Shown here one piece after another: positions 1 through 6,694 of a DNA stretch of 11,871 nucleotides (position 1 is the first letter of the stretch; every line of letters begins with the position of its first letter). The DNA lies in assembly GCA_023128195.1 (NCBI GenBank), contig JAGMEL010000119.1, positions 1 to 11,871 of the forward strand, written 5' to 3'. This DNA is from Caldifarciminota bacterium. Its GTDB lineage: Bacteria > Hydrothermota > Tepidihabitantia > SM23-42. The translations under genes were made by a program, and so were the position numbers. The notes under the pieces are model-generated. The model saw nothing but the letters and a program-made list of their open reading frames with translations, ran no database searches and had not been told where the DNA came from.

Positions 1-89
1 TCTTCAAGCCCCTCAGTTTCTACTACTGTTTTTCTTGGTGCACAAAATACAAATAACATAATGCACCCAATTAATAATATTTTTTTCAT
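1..89 (-). CDS. Lipoprotein, N-terminal fragment (cut by window edge)
   Basis: The first 29 codons of a minus-strand gene are visible. The protein begins MKKILLIGCIMLFVFCAPRK: a Lys-rich n-region, a hydrophobic stretch and the lipobox-like F-V-F-C, so Cys16 is the likely lipidated residue and the product an envelope lipoprotein. The start is set by a strong AGGAGG at 95-100, five bases before the ATG. It lies 62 bp downstream of the guanylyltransferase gene on the same strand and may be the tail of that operon, although it has its own good ribosome binding site. No function can be assigned because the mature domain lies outside the window. Confidence 0.75.
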   Translation of the reverse strand, partial: MKKILLIGCIMLFVFCAPRKTVVETEGLE

Positions 90-151
90 TCGATCCTCCT
101 TTTTTCTTATAAAATCAAGATAACTCCGTTAATCTATTAATTATCTTTTAA

Positions 152-1159
152 TTACTTAAGTAATTTTTTTAAATCCGGTGCCTTTTCCTTTTTACATATC
201 AATACGCCACCCGGACTAACAACTATAACCAGACCTTTTATTCCATACGCCTTTAATGGTACACCAGAAGTATACATAATTGAGTCATTGATTTCAAGAC
301 CCTTTACGTCACCAATCAGAATGTTTCCATTTTTATCTTTTTTAGAATAGCGCTCGAGTGCAAGCCATGAGCCTACATCATCCCAGACAAAATTACTTTT
401 CACAACACACAATTTTTTGCTTTTTTCCATGACACCGTAATCTATTGATATATCAGGTATTTTTTGAAAGTACCCTTTTTCATTTGTTTTTATAAATTTC
501 ATGACACCGTTATAGACCTCAGGGATAAAATTCTCCATTTCCGCAAGGATGTTTTTTATTCTAAAACTGAATATACCACTATTCCACAGATATTTCTTAC
601 TCTTAATATATTTTTTTGCCTTTATTAAAGAGGGTTTTTCTGTAAAGCCTTCTCCTTTAAATGCTTTTATTTTATTGTGCACGCCTATTCCTTTACCGAT
701 TTTAACATATCCATAACCCGTTTCTGGACGATTAGGGGTTATTCCATAAGTAACAAGATGTCCTTTTTTAGCGAGTTCCTGGCCACATTTTAGAACTTCG
801 ATAAAGTTTTTTTGGGGATTGATTAGATGATCAGCAGGCATCACATGTAGCACACCATCACCATAATCTCGTTTCAGTATCATGGCTGTGAGGCAGATCG
901 CTGGTGCTGTATTGCGTCGCATTGGTTCAATAATTGTATACTCTTTACCAATATACTTATAAGTAAGTTTCTTGAGTTCTTCAGGAATTATCAGCACCCG
1001 TTCATTTTTTTTGAAATAACTTTTGACTCTATTCATGGTTTGAATAATGAGAGGTGTATTATTAAAGACCGAAAGAAACTGCTTTGGAAAATCTGGTTGA
1101 CTCACAGGCCAGAATCGCTTTCCTTGTCCACCTGCTAAGATGACAGCAAATTTTTTAAT
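152..1159 (-). CDS. manC: Mannose-1-phosphate guanylyltransferase, apparent ATT start
   Basis: This enzyme makes GDP-mannose from mannose-1-phosphate and GTP in the cytoplasm, for glycans and surface polysaccharide. From the proposed start it is 335 aa, close to the usual length of the short form without a fused isomerase domain. Visible motifs are the nucleotide-binding LAGGQGKRFWP signature (8-18) running into PKQF (25-28), PADH (108-111), ETGYGYV (146-152), EKP (174-176), WNSG (192-195), DYGVME (240-245) and WDDVGSW (259-265). The first ATG/GTG/TTG in frame is a GTG at residue 19, inside the signature, and would destroy the active site. The only sensible start is ATT at 1159-1157, six bases after an AGGAGG and sharing one base with the stop of the DUF3108 gene. 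Catalytic family is secure. The start codon is inferred. Confidence 0.93.
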   Translation of the reverse strand: MKKFAVILAGGQGKRFWPVSQPDFPKQFLSVFNNTPLIIQTMNRVKSYFKKNERVLIIPEELKKLTYKYIGKEYTIIEPMRRNTAPAICLTAMILKRDYGDGVLHVMPADHLINPQKNFIEVLKCGQELAKKGHLVTYGITPNRPETGYGYVKIGKGIGVHNKIKAFKGEGFTEKPSLIKAKKYIKSKKYLWNSGIFSFRIKNILAEMENFIPEVYNGVMKFIKTNEKGYFQKIPDISIDYGVMEKSKKLCVVKSNFVWDDVGSWLALERYSKKDKNGNILIGDVKGLEINDSIMYTSGVPLKAYGIKGLVIVVSPGGVLICKKEKAPDLKKLLK

Positions 1160-1937
1160 TTTTAACCTCCTTGAGTTTAAATAAAACGCTGCCGAATTTC
1201 ATTTTCGCCTTAATCTGAACAGGATATCGCGCCTCATCATCAGAATACCAGATATTCATTTCTCCGCCCGAACCAAAAATTCCTTTTCCTTTTGTTTGTG
1301 GTGAAACGAGAATTGTATTAAATTCACCTATAGGCGTTTCAATTTTCATCTTTTTTTCTACGTAGCAGAATATTTCATAATTCTCTTTTGATTTATGAAT
1401 ATTCACCGGTATTGTATCGCCCACTTCTAAAGGAATTGTGCGTAGAAAATACCAGAAACTGAGTAAATCTCTTGATTTTCCCAAAAGCCCAAAGCTTAAA
1501 GAATCGTCATAAACAACATACAGGCTGTCATGGTCAAAGAGTAGTTTTGAATGATTATGATATTTTCCTTCGTTTATACTTTCTTCATAATAGATTGGCA
1601 ATAAATCCTCGGTTTTTGCATATACTTGTATTGTATCGCTCAAGGAAAAAAGAAATCTGAGGCTGGGATTAGAGGTTAGGATCGAAGTAAAGTGGTAACA
1701 CGTAAATCCTTTGTAAGTGAGTGTATCCTTTATCTCTAAGGTCATGCTACCCAGGTTTAGAAAGGAAAATTTTGCAACATAGTCAAGTTTCTCTCCTATT
1801 GCGAACCCCGTAGGAAATTCTGCCTTAAATAGTGAGGCATTTTTTAAAAGATGGTTCACTTTTTCTCCACCACCCGCGGCATGAAGGGCGAGGTACTCCA
1901 ACGGGGTAAAAAATATTAGAAAAAATAAAGTAATCAT
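1155..1937 (-). CDS. Exported DUF3108-family protein
   Basis: The 260-aa product starts with a hydrophobic export signal (about 1-20, ending near L-H-A-A) and has no other membrane segment, so it is probably periplasmic or secreted. The body resembles DUF3108: a GEKLDYVAKFSFLNLGSMTL stretch at 48-67, a DLLSFWYFLRT segment at 157-167, and a C-terminal WYSDDEARYPVQIKAKMKFG block at 230-249. DUF3108 proteins are beta-rich envelope proteins of unknown biochemical role. The ATG overlaps the htpX stop as ATGA (4 bp), and its own TAA overlaps the manC start, so translation of all three is probably coupled. An AGGAGG for manC sits in its last codons (Lys-Glu-Val-Lys-Asn). Family assignment comes from motif resemblance only. 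Confidence 0.8.
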   Translation of the reverse strand: MITLFFLIFFTPLEYLALHAAGGGEKVNHLLKNASLFKAEFPTGFAIGEKLDYVAKFSFLNLGSMTLEIKDTLTYKGFTCYHFTSILTSNPSLRFLFSLSDTIQVYAKTEDLLPIYYEESINEGKYHNHSKLLFDHDSLYVVYDDSLSFGLLGKSRDLLSFWYFLRTIPLEVGDTIPVNIHKSKENYEIFCYVEKKMKIETPIGEFNTILVSPQTKGKGIFGSGGEMNIWYSDDEARYPVQIKAKMKFGSVLFKLKEVKN

Positions 1938-2839
1938 ATTACTAAACTGTTTAACCTTTTAATTCTATTTCCAAGCGGTGGGTGGGTACTGAATAAACCT
2001 GCAACATCAGTTCTATCTTTTCCAAAAGGACTGGCAATAAAAAGATGGGCATTTGATTGGGAAGCACGTTTCAGAGGCTTATGACGATCACGTAATTTTG
2101 CAAGTGCCTGGGTAAGCCCTTGAGGATAACGTGTTATATATGCACCTGATGCGTCGGCAAGGTATTCGCGCTGCCTTGAGATTGCAGATCTGATCAAGGC
2201 AACGAAAATTGGAGCAATTATTGCTAAAACAAGTCCAATTACGAGAAGGATCAAACCTGCCTGACCACCAGATTTTCGACTGCGCCTTCGACCACCGAAA
2301 AACATAGAGCGCAGAAAAAAATCCCGCAGCAGTATTATCAACCCGCCAATGGCCGAAACCACGGTCATTAGTAGTATATCATAGTTCCTGATATGTGCCA
2401 TCTCGTGGGCAACAATGCCCTGGAGTTCTTGCCGGTTCATGATCTCAAGGAGTCCGGTGGTTACCGCAATTGCGGCATTTTCAGGATTTCTGCCCGTAGC
2501 AAAGGCGTTGGGCGCCGGCGAAGGAGTAATGTAGACTTTTGGTTTTGGCGTACCTGCGGCAATCGCTACTTCTTCAACAACATTATGGAGCATCCGGAAT
2601 TCATCAGGGTCAGCTGGTACTGAACCGGTTGACCTGATCGCTAATTTATCCGAGTTATAATAGAGAATGATATTGTAGATGATTATGAAAATTGCAAAGA
2701 AAATGTAGCCGATAATACCCCAGTTAAGAAGGCGCACCACGACATAACCGATTGCACCAAGAAATAGACTTGTGACTAAGATAAAAACAATAGTTTTGCG
2801 TTTGTTGGCACTAATTAAGTCGTATAGTGTTTCCGCCAT
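1934..2839 (-). CDS. htpX: HtpX-type membrane zinc metalloprotease
   Basis: This is a 301-aa M48B protease of the cytoplasmic membrane, a family that degrades damaged or misfolded membrane proteins. Two N-terminal membrane segments (about 15-37 and 40-60) precede the catalytic region. The zinc motif HEMAH is at 145-149 (His145, Glu146, His149), and the third ligand is Glu225 in SRQREYLADA (221-230). The family's STHPP motif is at 284-288. A further hydrophobic pair lies at about 155-175 and 194-218, separated by a basic, Gly-rich linker. Length matches the family. It overlaps lemA (TAATG, 1 bp) and the DUF3108 gene (ATGA, 4 bp). LemA-HtpX pairing is common in bacteria, which supports both calls. 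Confidence 0.95.
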   Translation of the reverse strand: MAETLYDLISANKRKTIVFILVTSLFLGAIGYVVVRLLNWGIIGYIFFAIFIIIYNIILYYNSDKLAIRSTGSVPADPDEFRMLHNVVEEVAIAAGTPKPKVYITPSPAPNAFATGRNPENAAIAVTTGLLEIMNRQELQGIVAHEMAHIRNYDILLMTVVSAIGGLIILLRDFFLRSMFFGGRRRSRKSGGQAGLILLVIGLVLAIIAPIFVALIRSAISRQREYLADASGAYITRYPQGLTQALAKLRDRHKPLKRASQSNAHLFIASPFGKDRTDVAGLFSTHPPLGNRIKRLNSLVI

Positions 2840-3378
2840 TAAAATTTAACCTTAACTGCTTTTTTCTCCTCTGCTGGTGCTTCGAAAAATTCACGAGATT
2901 TAAAATTAAACAATGAAGCAATTACTGTTTGAGGAAACTTTTGAATTGTAGCATTGTAGTCCATTACTACATCGTTGTAGAATTGTCGCGCAAACGCAAT
3001 TTTATTCTCGGTGGCGGTTAACTCTTCTTGTAATCTCATGAAGTTCTCATTTGCCTTTAATTGTGGGTAATTTTCGACTACTGCAAAAAGCGACTTCAGA
3101 GTTGCAGTCAACATATTATTTGCTTCGGCAGCTTCTTTTGGACTTGTTGCTCCCATTGCCCTTGAGCGCATTTCAGTTACCTTTGTCAGGACCTCTTTTT
3201 CATGTGCAGCATAGCCCTTCACAGTCTCAACCAGGTTAGGGATCAAATCGTATCTTCGCTTTAATTGGACATCGATCTGTGCCCATCCATTTTCAACTCT
3301 CATCCTTTTGACAACAAGCCTATTGTAGATAACAATAAATGCAACCACTAAAAGTATTATAATTAATAAGATTATCAT
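2839..3378 (-). CDS. lemA: LemA family membrane protein
   Basis: The 179-aa product has one N-terminal membrane segment (about 2-18, Ile/Leu/Val-rich), a short basic stretch, then the LemA helical domain. The signature runs from ENGWAQIDVQLKRRYDLIPN (29-48) through LVETVKGYAAHE, and a later conserved block contains ENKIAFARQFYNDVVMDYN. The N-terminus is expected outside and the helical bundle next to the membrane. Its biochemical role is not settled, but it is very often next to htpX or other envelope proteases, as here. The ATG at 3378 has a GGAGG at 3387-3383. A longer reading from TTG at 3423 was dismissed because that TTG is part of the -35 element. It is the first gene of the overlapping minus-strand operon. 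Confidence 0.93.
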   Translation of the reverse strand: MIILLIIILLVVAFIVIYNRLVVKRMRVENGWAQIDVQLKRRYDLIPNLVETVKGYAAHEKEVLTKVTEMRSRAMGATSPKEAAEANNMLTATLKSLFAVVENYPQLKANENFMRLQEELTATENKIAFARQFYNDVVMDYNATIQKFPQTVIASLFNFKSREFFEAPAEEKKAVKVKF

Positions 3379-3395
3379 CTTTCCTCCATTATTAC

Positions 3396-3423
3396 ATTTT
3401 ATACAGATTTCTGAAGTTGTCAA
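3396..3423 (-). promoter_or_regulatory. Sigma70-type promoter of the lemA-htpX-DUF3108-manC operon
   Basis: On the minus strand, TTGACA (3423-3418) and TAAAAT (3401-3396) are separated by 16 bp. The predicted start point (about 3390-3388) leaves a leader of roughly 10-12 nt that begins almost at the GGAGG of lemA. The arms of the large inverted repeat start only 8 bp upstream of the -35 box. Confidence 0.7.
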
Positions 3424-3430
3424 GGATTAA

Positions 3431-3489
3431 GTTAAATGAGACTTTGTTTTTTCAAGTTCTAGCGCAGAAAAAACAAAGTCGAATTTAAC
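3431..3489. repeat. Inverted repeat 1 (14 bp perfect, extended to 23 bp arms)
   Basis: The perfect arms are GACTTTGTTTTTTC at 3440-3453 and GAAAAAACAAAGTC at 3467-3480, around a 13-nt loop. After a 2-bp mismatch the symmetry resumes with GTTAAAT (3431-3437) against ATTTAAC (3483-3489), giving 23-bp arms with 21 matches. It lies between divergent promoters, so it ends no obvious transcript. It may be a protein-binding palindrome or part of a small mobile repeat. Its right outer arm is reused as the left arm of inverted repeat 2. Confidence 0.8.
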
Positions 3490-3602
3490 CCCGCACCTTG
3501 TTCGGCATAAATATGCAGATAAACCACTATTTATTCCCTGGGTTCTACAGAATGCGTAATCAATGCGTACAGATTAAGCAAGATAAGGTGCGGGGTTAAT
3601 TC
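3481..3602. repeat. Inverted repeat 2 bounding a 122-bp segment
   Basis: The left arm (3481-3499) reads GAATTTAACCCCGCACCTT. The right arm (3585-3602) is its reverse complement except for one missing T. The interior carries a short palindrome GCATAAATATGC (3505-3516) and a direct repeat AATGCGTA (3551-3558 and 3562-3569). No ORF of note is inside. Long GC-rich arms in AT-rich surroundings suggest a small non-autonomous element or a structured RNA. The left arm overlaps the right arm of inverted repeat 1, so the two hairpins are mutually exclusive in single-stranded form. Confidence 0.78.
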
Positions 3603-3603
3603 A

Positions 3604-3643
3604 CGCATATCATTTACGTTCACTTCGTTTCGTAAATGATGCG
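3604..3643. repeat. Inverted repeat 3 (hairpin with two-base bulge)
   Basis: ATCATTTACG (3609-3618) pairs perfectly with CGTAAATGAT (3631-3640) around a 12-nt loop. Beyond a 2-nt bulge (3607-3608), CGC (3604-3606) pairs with GCG (3641-3643). It starts one base after inverted repeat 2, so three foldback units are stacked in 3431-3643. It is about 50 bp upstream of the kinase -35 box. There is no T-run, so it is not a classical terminator. Confidence 0.75.
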
Positions 3644-3694
3644 TTCATTAAAAAGCATATTATGGATAGTTTATTACAGTAATTGGTGTGGGGG

Positions 3695-3722
3695 TTGACT
3701 TGATATTTTATTTTAATATAAT
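3695..3722 (+). promoter_or_regulatory. Sigma70-type promoter of the kinase-cyclase operon
   Basis: TTGACT (3695-3700) and TATAAT (3717-3722) are separated by 16 bp, a near-consensus promoter. Transcription would start near 3729-3730, only 4-5 nt before the kinase ATG at 3734. An in-frame TAA at 3728-3730 excludes a longer protein. The mRNA would therefore be almost leaderless and lack a Shine-Dalgarno site. Confidence 0.72.
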
Positions 3723-3733
3723 CTTAATAAGGT

Positions 3734-5845
3734 ATGATTAATCGAACAATTAAAAACTTCGAGATTAAAGAACTGATTGCTACAGGTGGTATGGCAGCAA
3801 TTTATAAGGCGATTCAGGTTTCTTTAGATAGAATCGTTGCTGTAAAAATACTACATGGTCACCTTGCGCAAGACAAAAATTTTATAACGCGGTTCGAAAG
3901 AGAGGCAAAGGCAGCGGCGAATCTCAAACACGAAAACATTGTTAATATTATTGATTACGGAGAAGTGGAAGATATCTATTTTATTGCCATGGAATATGTT
4001 GAAGGAAAGAGTTTAAAGGATTTAATAAGCTCAATAAAATTTGTACCACATGATATTGCCCTTGCGATAGCTCATAAACTCAGTCGAGGACTCAACCACG
4101 CTCACAAAAAAGGTGTGGTTCATCGTGATATAAAACCTGCCAACATCTTGATTAGTTATGATGGTACGGTAAAAATCGCCGATTTTGGTTTAGCCCAGGC
4201 TCAGGATCTTACATCAATAACTATAACCGGTTCAATAGTTGGAACTCCAGCCTACATGTCTCCGGAACAGGCAGCAGGCAAAAAAGTTGACCATCGTACT
4301 GATATTTTTTCCTCCGGTGTTGTGATTTATGAAATGATCACCGGTGTTAAGCCATTTCGCGGCAAAAACTATTCATCAGTAATTCATGAAATACTCACAG
4401 TTAAACCACCTAAGCCTGCAGACGCTAATCCAGTGGTCACGAAAGAAATCAATGATATTATTGAAAAAATGCTCGAAAAGGATATTGATAAAAGATACCA
4501 ACAAATATCAGAAGTTAGTGAAGATATTTCTTCTTATCTTAAGAGGAAAAATATTGAGATTTCTCGGAACACTATTGGTGAATTTATAAATAAGCCAGCT
4601 GAACATTTTGAGAATCTGATTCAGGAAAGAAAAAAGAGGCATTTTGAACGGGGCCTTTACTTTATGACCCTTGGTTATGAGAAAATCGATGATGCAATTA
4701 ATGAATTCGGTAAAGTCCTGCATCTCGACCCCGCGGATAGCCGGGCAAAAAAACACCTTTCCGAATTGAAAATAAAGAAAGAAAAAGCAGTTTTTGTTAA
4801 AGATAAAAAGACAAAAGCCTCTGCCCGGAAGAAGAACATATTTTTACCAGTGGGAGTCATTGCCGGGATTTTGATTATTGCTATTGCTTTATTTGCATTT
4901 TACAGAAGTCGACAAAAAAAACTATTACATCCTGAAAAAACGAGACTTTTTGGTGTTGTCAATATTAAATCAACGCCGGATGGAGCTTCTATTTATCTTG
5001 ACGATAAAAATCTTGGATTATTAACACCGGTACTGATTGGTAGTCTCGCTGCGGGTGAACATAAAATTGAACTGCAAAAGCCTGGTTACAAAACATATAT
5101 AAACAAGTTTAAAATGAAAGAAGGTGATACAATTCCTCTCAGTGCACTGCTCATAAAGGACATTATTGCCCCGGTCCCAATCTATAGTAGTATAAATATT
5201 AAATCCAGACCGTCCGGGGCATCGGTCTTTTTCGATAATGTAAATACGGGGTTGAAAACACCCTGTACAATTGATAATGTAAAACAAGGTTCACATAAGA
5301 TAAAAATAGTCAAAAGAGGATATGGACCGATTGTGGTGAGCCGGAATGTCTCGACTGAAAAGACTGTGCAGGTTTCAGTGACTCTTAAAAAGACAAAAGA
5401 AAAGGTAATACAAGAAAAAAGATTTTCTTATTTAAAAATTAATGTTAATCCCTGGGCAAAAATTTATATAGACAATCAGTATATAGAAACAACGCCTATT
5501 GCAAAACCTCTTAAAGTGCGTCCGGGAACACATACGGTTAAGCTCGAAAACCCCAATTGTAAGATATGGCAGAGAAAGATAGATTTTAGCCCAGGTCAAA
5601 CAGTACCTCTGGATGTTAGACTTGAGCAAATAGAAGGTTTTCTTAAACTTACAGTAAAACCGTGGGCAGATGTTTATATCGATGGCAAGTTCTACGAAAC
5701 AACACCGATTGCGAATCCAATTGAACTATCAGCAGGCAAACACATTCTTAAACTGATCAATCCATCGTTTCAAATATTTGAACAACAGATAGTGATCCCT
5801 TCAAATAAAATGCTTAAAAAATATGTCGAATTAGAACCCAAGTAA
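3734..5845 (+). CDS. Transmembrane Ser/Thr protein kinase with TPR-like segment and four PEGA repeats
   Basis: This 703-aa protein has a cytoplasmic Hanks-type kinase domain (about 9-270): ATP lysine in AVKIL (Lys38), alpha-C Glu57, HRDIKPAN catalytic loop (130-137, Asp132), DFG (150-152) and SPE (176-178). The activation segment is rich in Thr/Ser (Thr160, Ser161, Thr163, Thr165, Ser167, Thr171), as in autophosphorylating kinases. The glycine loop is A-T-G-G-M-A (16-21), lacking the first and last glycines of the consensus. A TPR-like helical segment follows (about 303-345), then one membrane helix (about 370-390). The C-terminal part, outside the membrane, has four PEGA-type beta repeats at about 405-473, 484-552, 565-631 and 635-700. 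The last two are close copies sharing PWA-x-x-YID and ETTPIA. It is the first gene of a four-gene operon. The kinase is predicted active; its ligand and targets are unknown. Confidence 0.94.
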   Translation: MINRTIKNFEIKELIATGGMAAIYKAIQVSLDRIVAVKILHGHLAQDKNFITRFEREAKAAANLKHENIVNIIDYGEVEDIYFIAMEYVEGKSLKDLISSIKFVPHDIALAIAHKLSRGLNHAHKKGVVHRDIKPANILISYDGTVKIADFGLAQAQDLTSITITGSIVGTPAYMSPEQAAGKKVDHRTDIFSSGVVIYEMITGVKPFRGKNYSSVIHEILTVKPPKPADANPVVTKEINDIIEKMLEKDIDKRYQQISEVSEDISSYLKRKNIEISRNTIGEFINKPAEHFENLIQERKKRHFERGLYFMTLGYEKIDDAINEFGKVLHLDPADSRAKKHLSELKIKKEKAVFVKDKKTKASARKKNIFLPVGVIAGILIIAIALFAFYRSRQKKLLHPEKTRLFGVVNIKSTPDGASIYLDDKNLGLLTPVLIGSLAAGEHKIELQKPGYKTYINKFKMKEGDTIPLSALLIKDIIAPVPIYSSINIKSRPSGASVFFDNVNTGLKTPCTIDNVKQGSHKIKIVKRGYGPIVVSRNVSTEKTVQVSVTLKKTKEKVIQEKRFSYLKINVNPWAKIYIDNQYIETTPIAKPLKVRPGTHTVKLENPNCKIWQRKIDFSPGQTVPLDVRLEQIEGFLKLTVKPWADVYIDGKFYETTPIANPIELSAGKHILKLINPSFQIFEQQIVIPSNKMLKKYVELEPK

Positions 5846-5855
5846 AGGAGGTTTC

Positions 5856-6683
5856 ATGGGTAAAAAATATATAGTATTATTTATTTTGATAATGTTAAAT
5901 GTAAGTATTGCCCAGCAGGTTTCAGAGGATTCTCTCGATCTTATGTTAGTGCGGGCAAAAACCTTTTATAATAGCGGCGAATATGAACATGCTATCAGTG
6001 AGTTGGAAAAAGCACTTCAATATTTAAAACAGTTAGAAAAGGGTGACCAGGTAGAGGCATATAAATATTTAGGGTTCAGCTATGTCGCTTTTGGTGATAA
6101 GGCTAAGGCAAAGGAGCAATTTAAAAAGGCGCTGGTGCTCAAACCAAATTTAACATTGGATCCCGCAATTGTTTCACCAAAGATAATCAAGATTTTTGAG
6201 GAAGCAAAAGCAGAATTGCCAACAGTACCTTTCATAACCCCTGTTGTTGAACCGACAAAGCCTTCTGTTGCAAAGCAAGAAGTGAGTACATCAGGCGCTA
6301 TGATGCGTTCCTGCTGTATTCCTGGTTGGGGGCAGATGTATAAAGGACAGGATAGTAAAGGTAAGAGGATGATGATCGCTGCTGGCGTTACTTTTGGTGT
6401 GTCAATAATATCCTGGGTCCTTCAAGAAGCCGCACATACCAAATACCTTGATGTTGGACCGGGCAATATTCATGAGATGGACGATGCATATAAACGTTAC
6501 AAATTCTGGTATAGTACTGCAGTCTTTACATCATTAACGTTCATTGGAGTATATTTTTATAATATCTACGATGTCATCTTTACTAAGCCGGCAACCGGTT
6601 CTTCAATGATTAATCTGGACAAAGGCATTTACTGTACAGTCGATAAAAACCGTTTTCAAATCGGTTATAATATTAGTTTTTAA
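5856..6683 (+). CDS. Exported TPR protein with C-terminal DUF5683-like membrane domain
   Basis: The 275-aa product has a signal peptide (1-19, cleavage likely after S-I-A). Two TPR-like units follow (about 27-56 and 65-98, the second with YLGFSYVAFGDKAKAKEQF). A Pro-rich linker (about 121-140) leads to a DUF5683-like domain that opens with CCIPGWGQMYKGQDSKGK (153-170) and contains two hydrophobic helices (about 171-190 and 218-242). The PGWGQ-x-Y-x-G start of a small membrane domain is typical of that family, whose function is unknown. AAGGAGG at 5845-5851 overlaps the kinase stop, and the gap is 10 bp, so it is cotranscribed with the kinase. TPRs and membrane anchorage suggest a scaffold or partner in the envelope, which is inference. 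Confidence 0.85.
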   Translation: MGKKYIVLFILIMLNVSIAQQVSEDSLDLMLVRAKTFYNSGEYEHAISELEKALQYLKQLEKGDQVEAYKYLGFSYVAFGDKAKAKEQFKKALVLKPNLTLDPAIVSPKIIKIFEEAKAELPTVPFITPVVEPTKPSVAKQEVSTSGAMMRSCCIPGWGQMYKGQDSKGKRMMIAAGVTFGVSIISWVLQEAAHTKYLDVGPGNIHEMDDAYKRYKFWYSTAVFTSLTFIGVYFYNIYDVIFTKPATGSSMINLDKGIYCTVDKNRFQIGYNISF

Positions 6684-6694
6684 AGGAGACAACG

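Noticed and set aside
151..171. Palindrome ATTACTTAAGTAAT followed by a T-run at the end of manC
   Set aside because: The T-run is on the plus strand while the gene is on the minus strand, the stem is AT-only, and it overlaps the coding end. It is not a credible terminator for manC.
152..1105. manC starting at the GTG at 1105
   Set aside because: It would remove the first 18 residues including LAGGQGKRFWP, the nucleotide-binding signature, and has no ribosome binding site at the right place.
3379..3423. LemA starting 15 codons earlier at TTG 3423
   Set aside because: That TTG is the first half of the -35 box TTGACA, the extra residues are not LemA-like, and the ATG at 3378 has a GGAGG in place.
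3440..3480. Inverted repeat 1 as a transcription terminator
   Set aside because: The flanking genes point away from it, the stem is AT-rich, and no T-run follows the stem on either strand.
3551..3569. Two AATGCGTA repeats as a CRISPR or iteron array
   Set aside because: There are only two 8-bp copies with a 3-bp spacer, and nothing further.
4508..5287. Minus-strand open frames inside the kinase gene
   Set aside because: They are antisense shadows of a gene with clear kinase and PEGA motifs, without ribosome binding sites or recognisable protein features.
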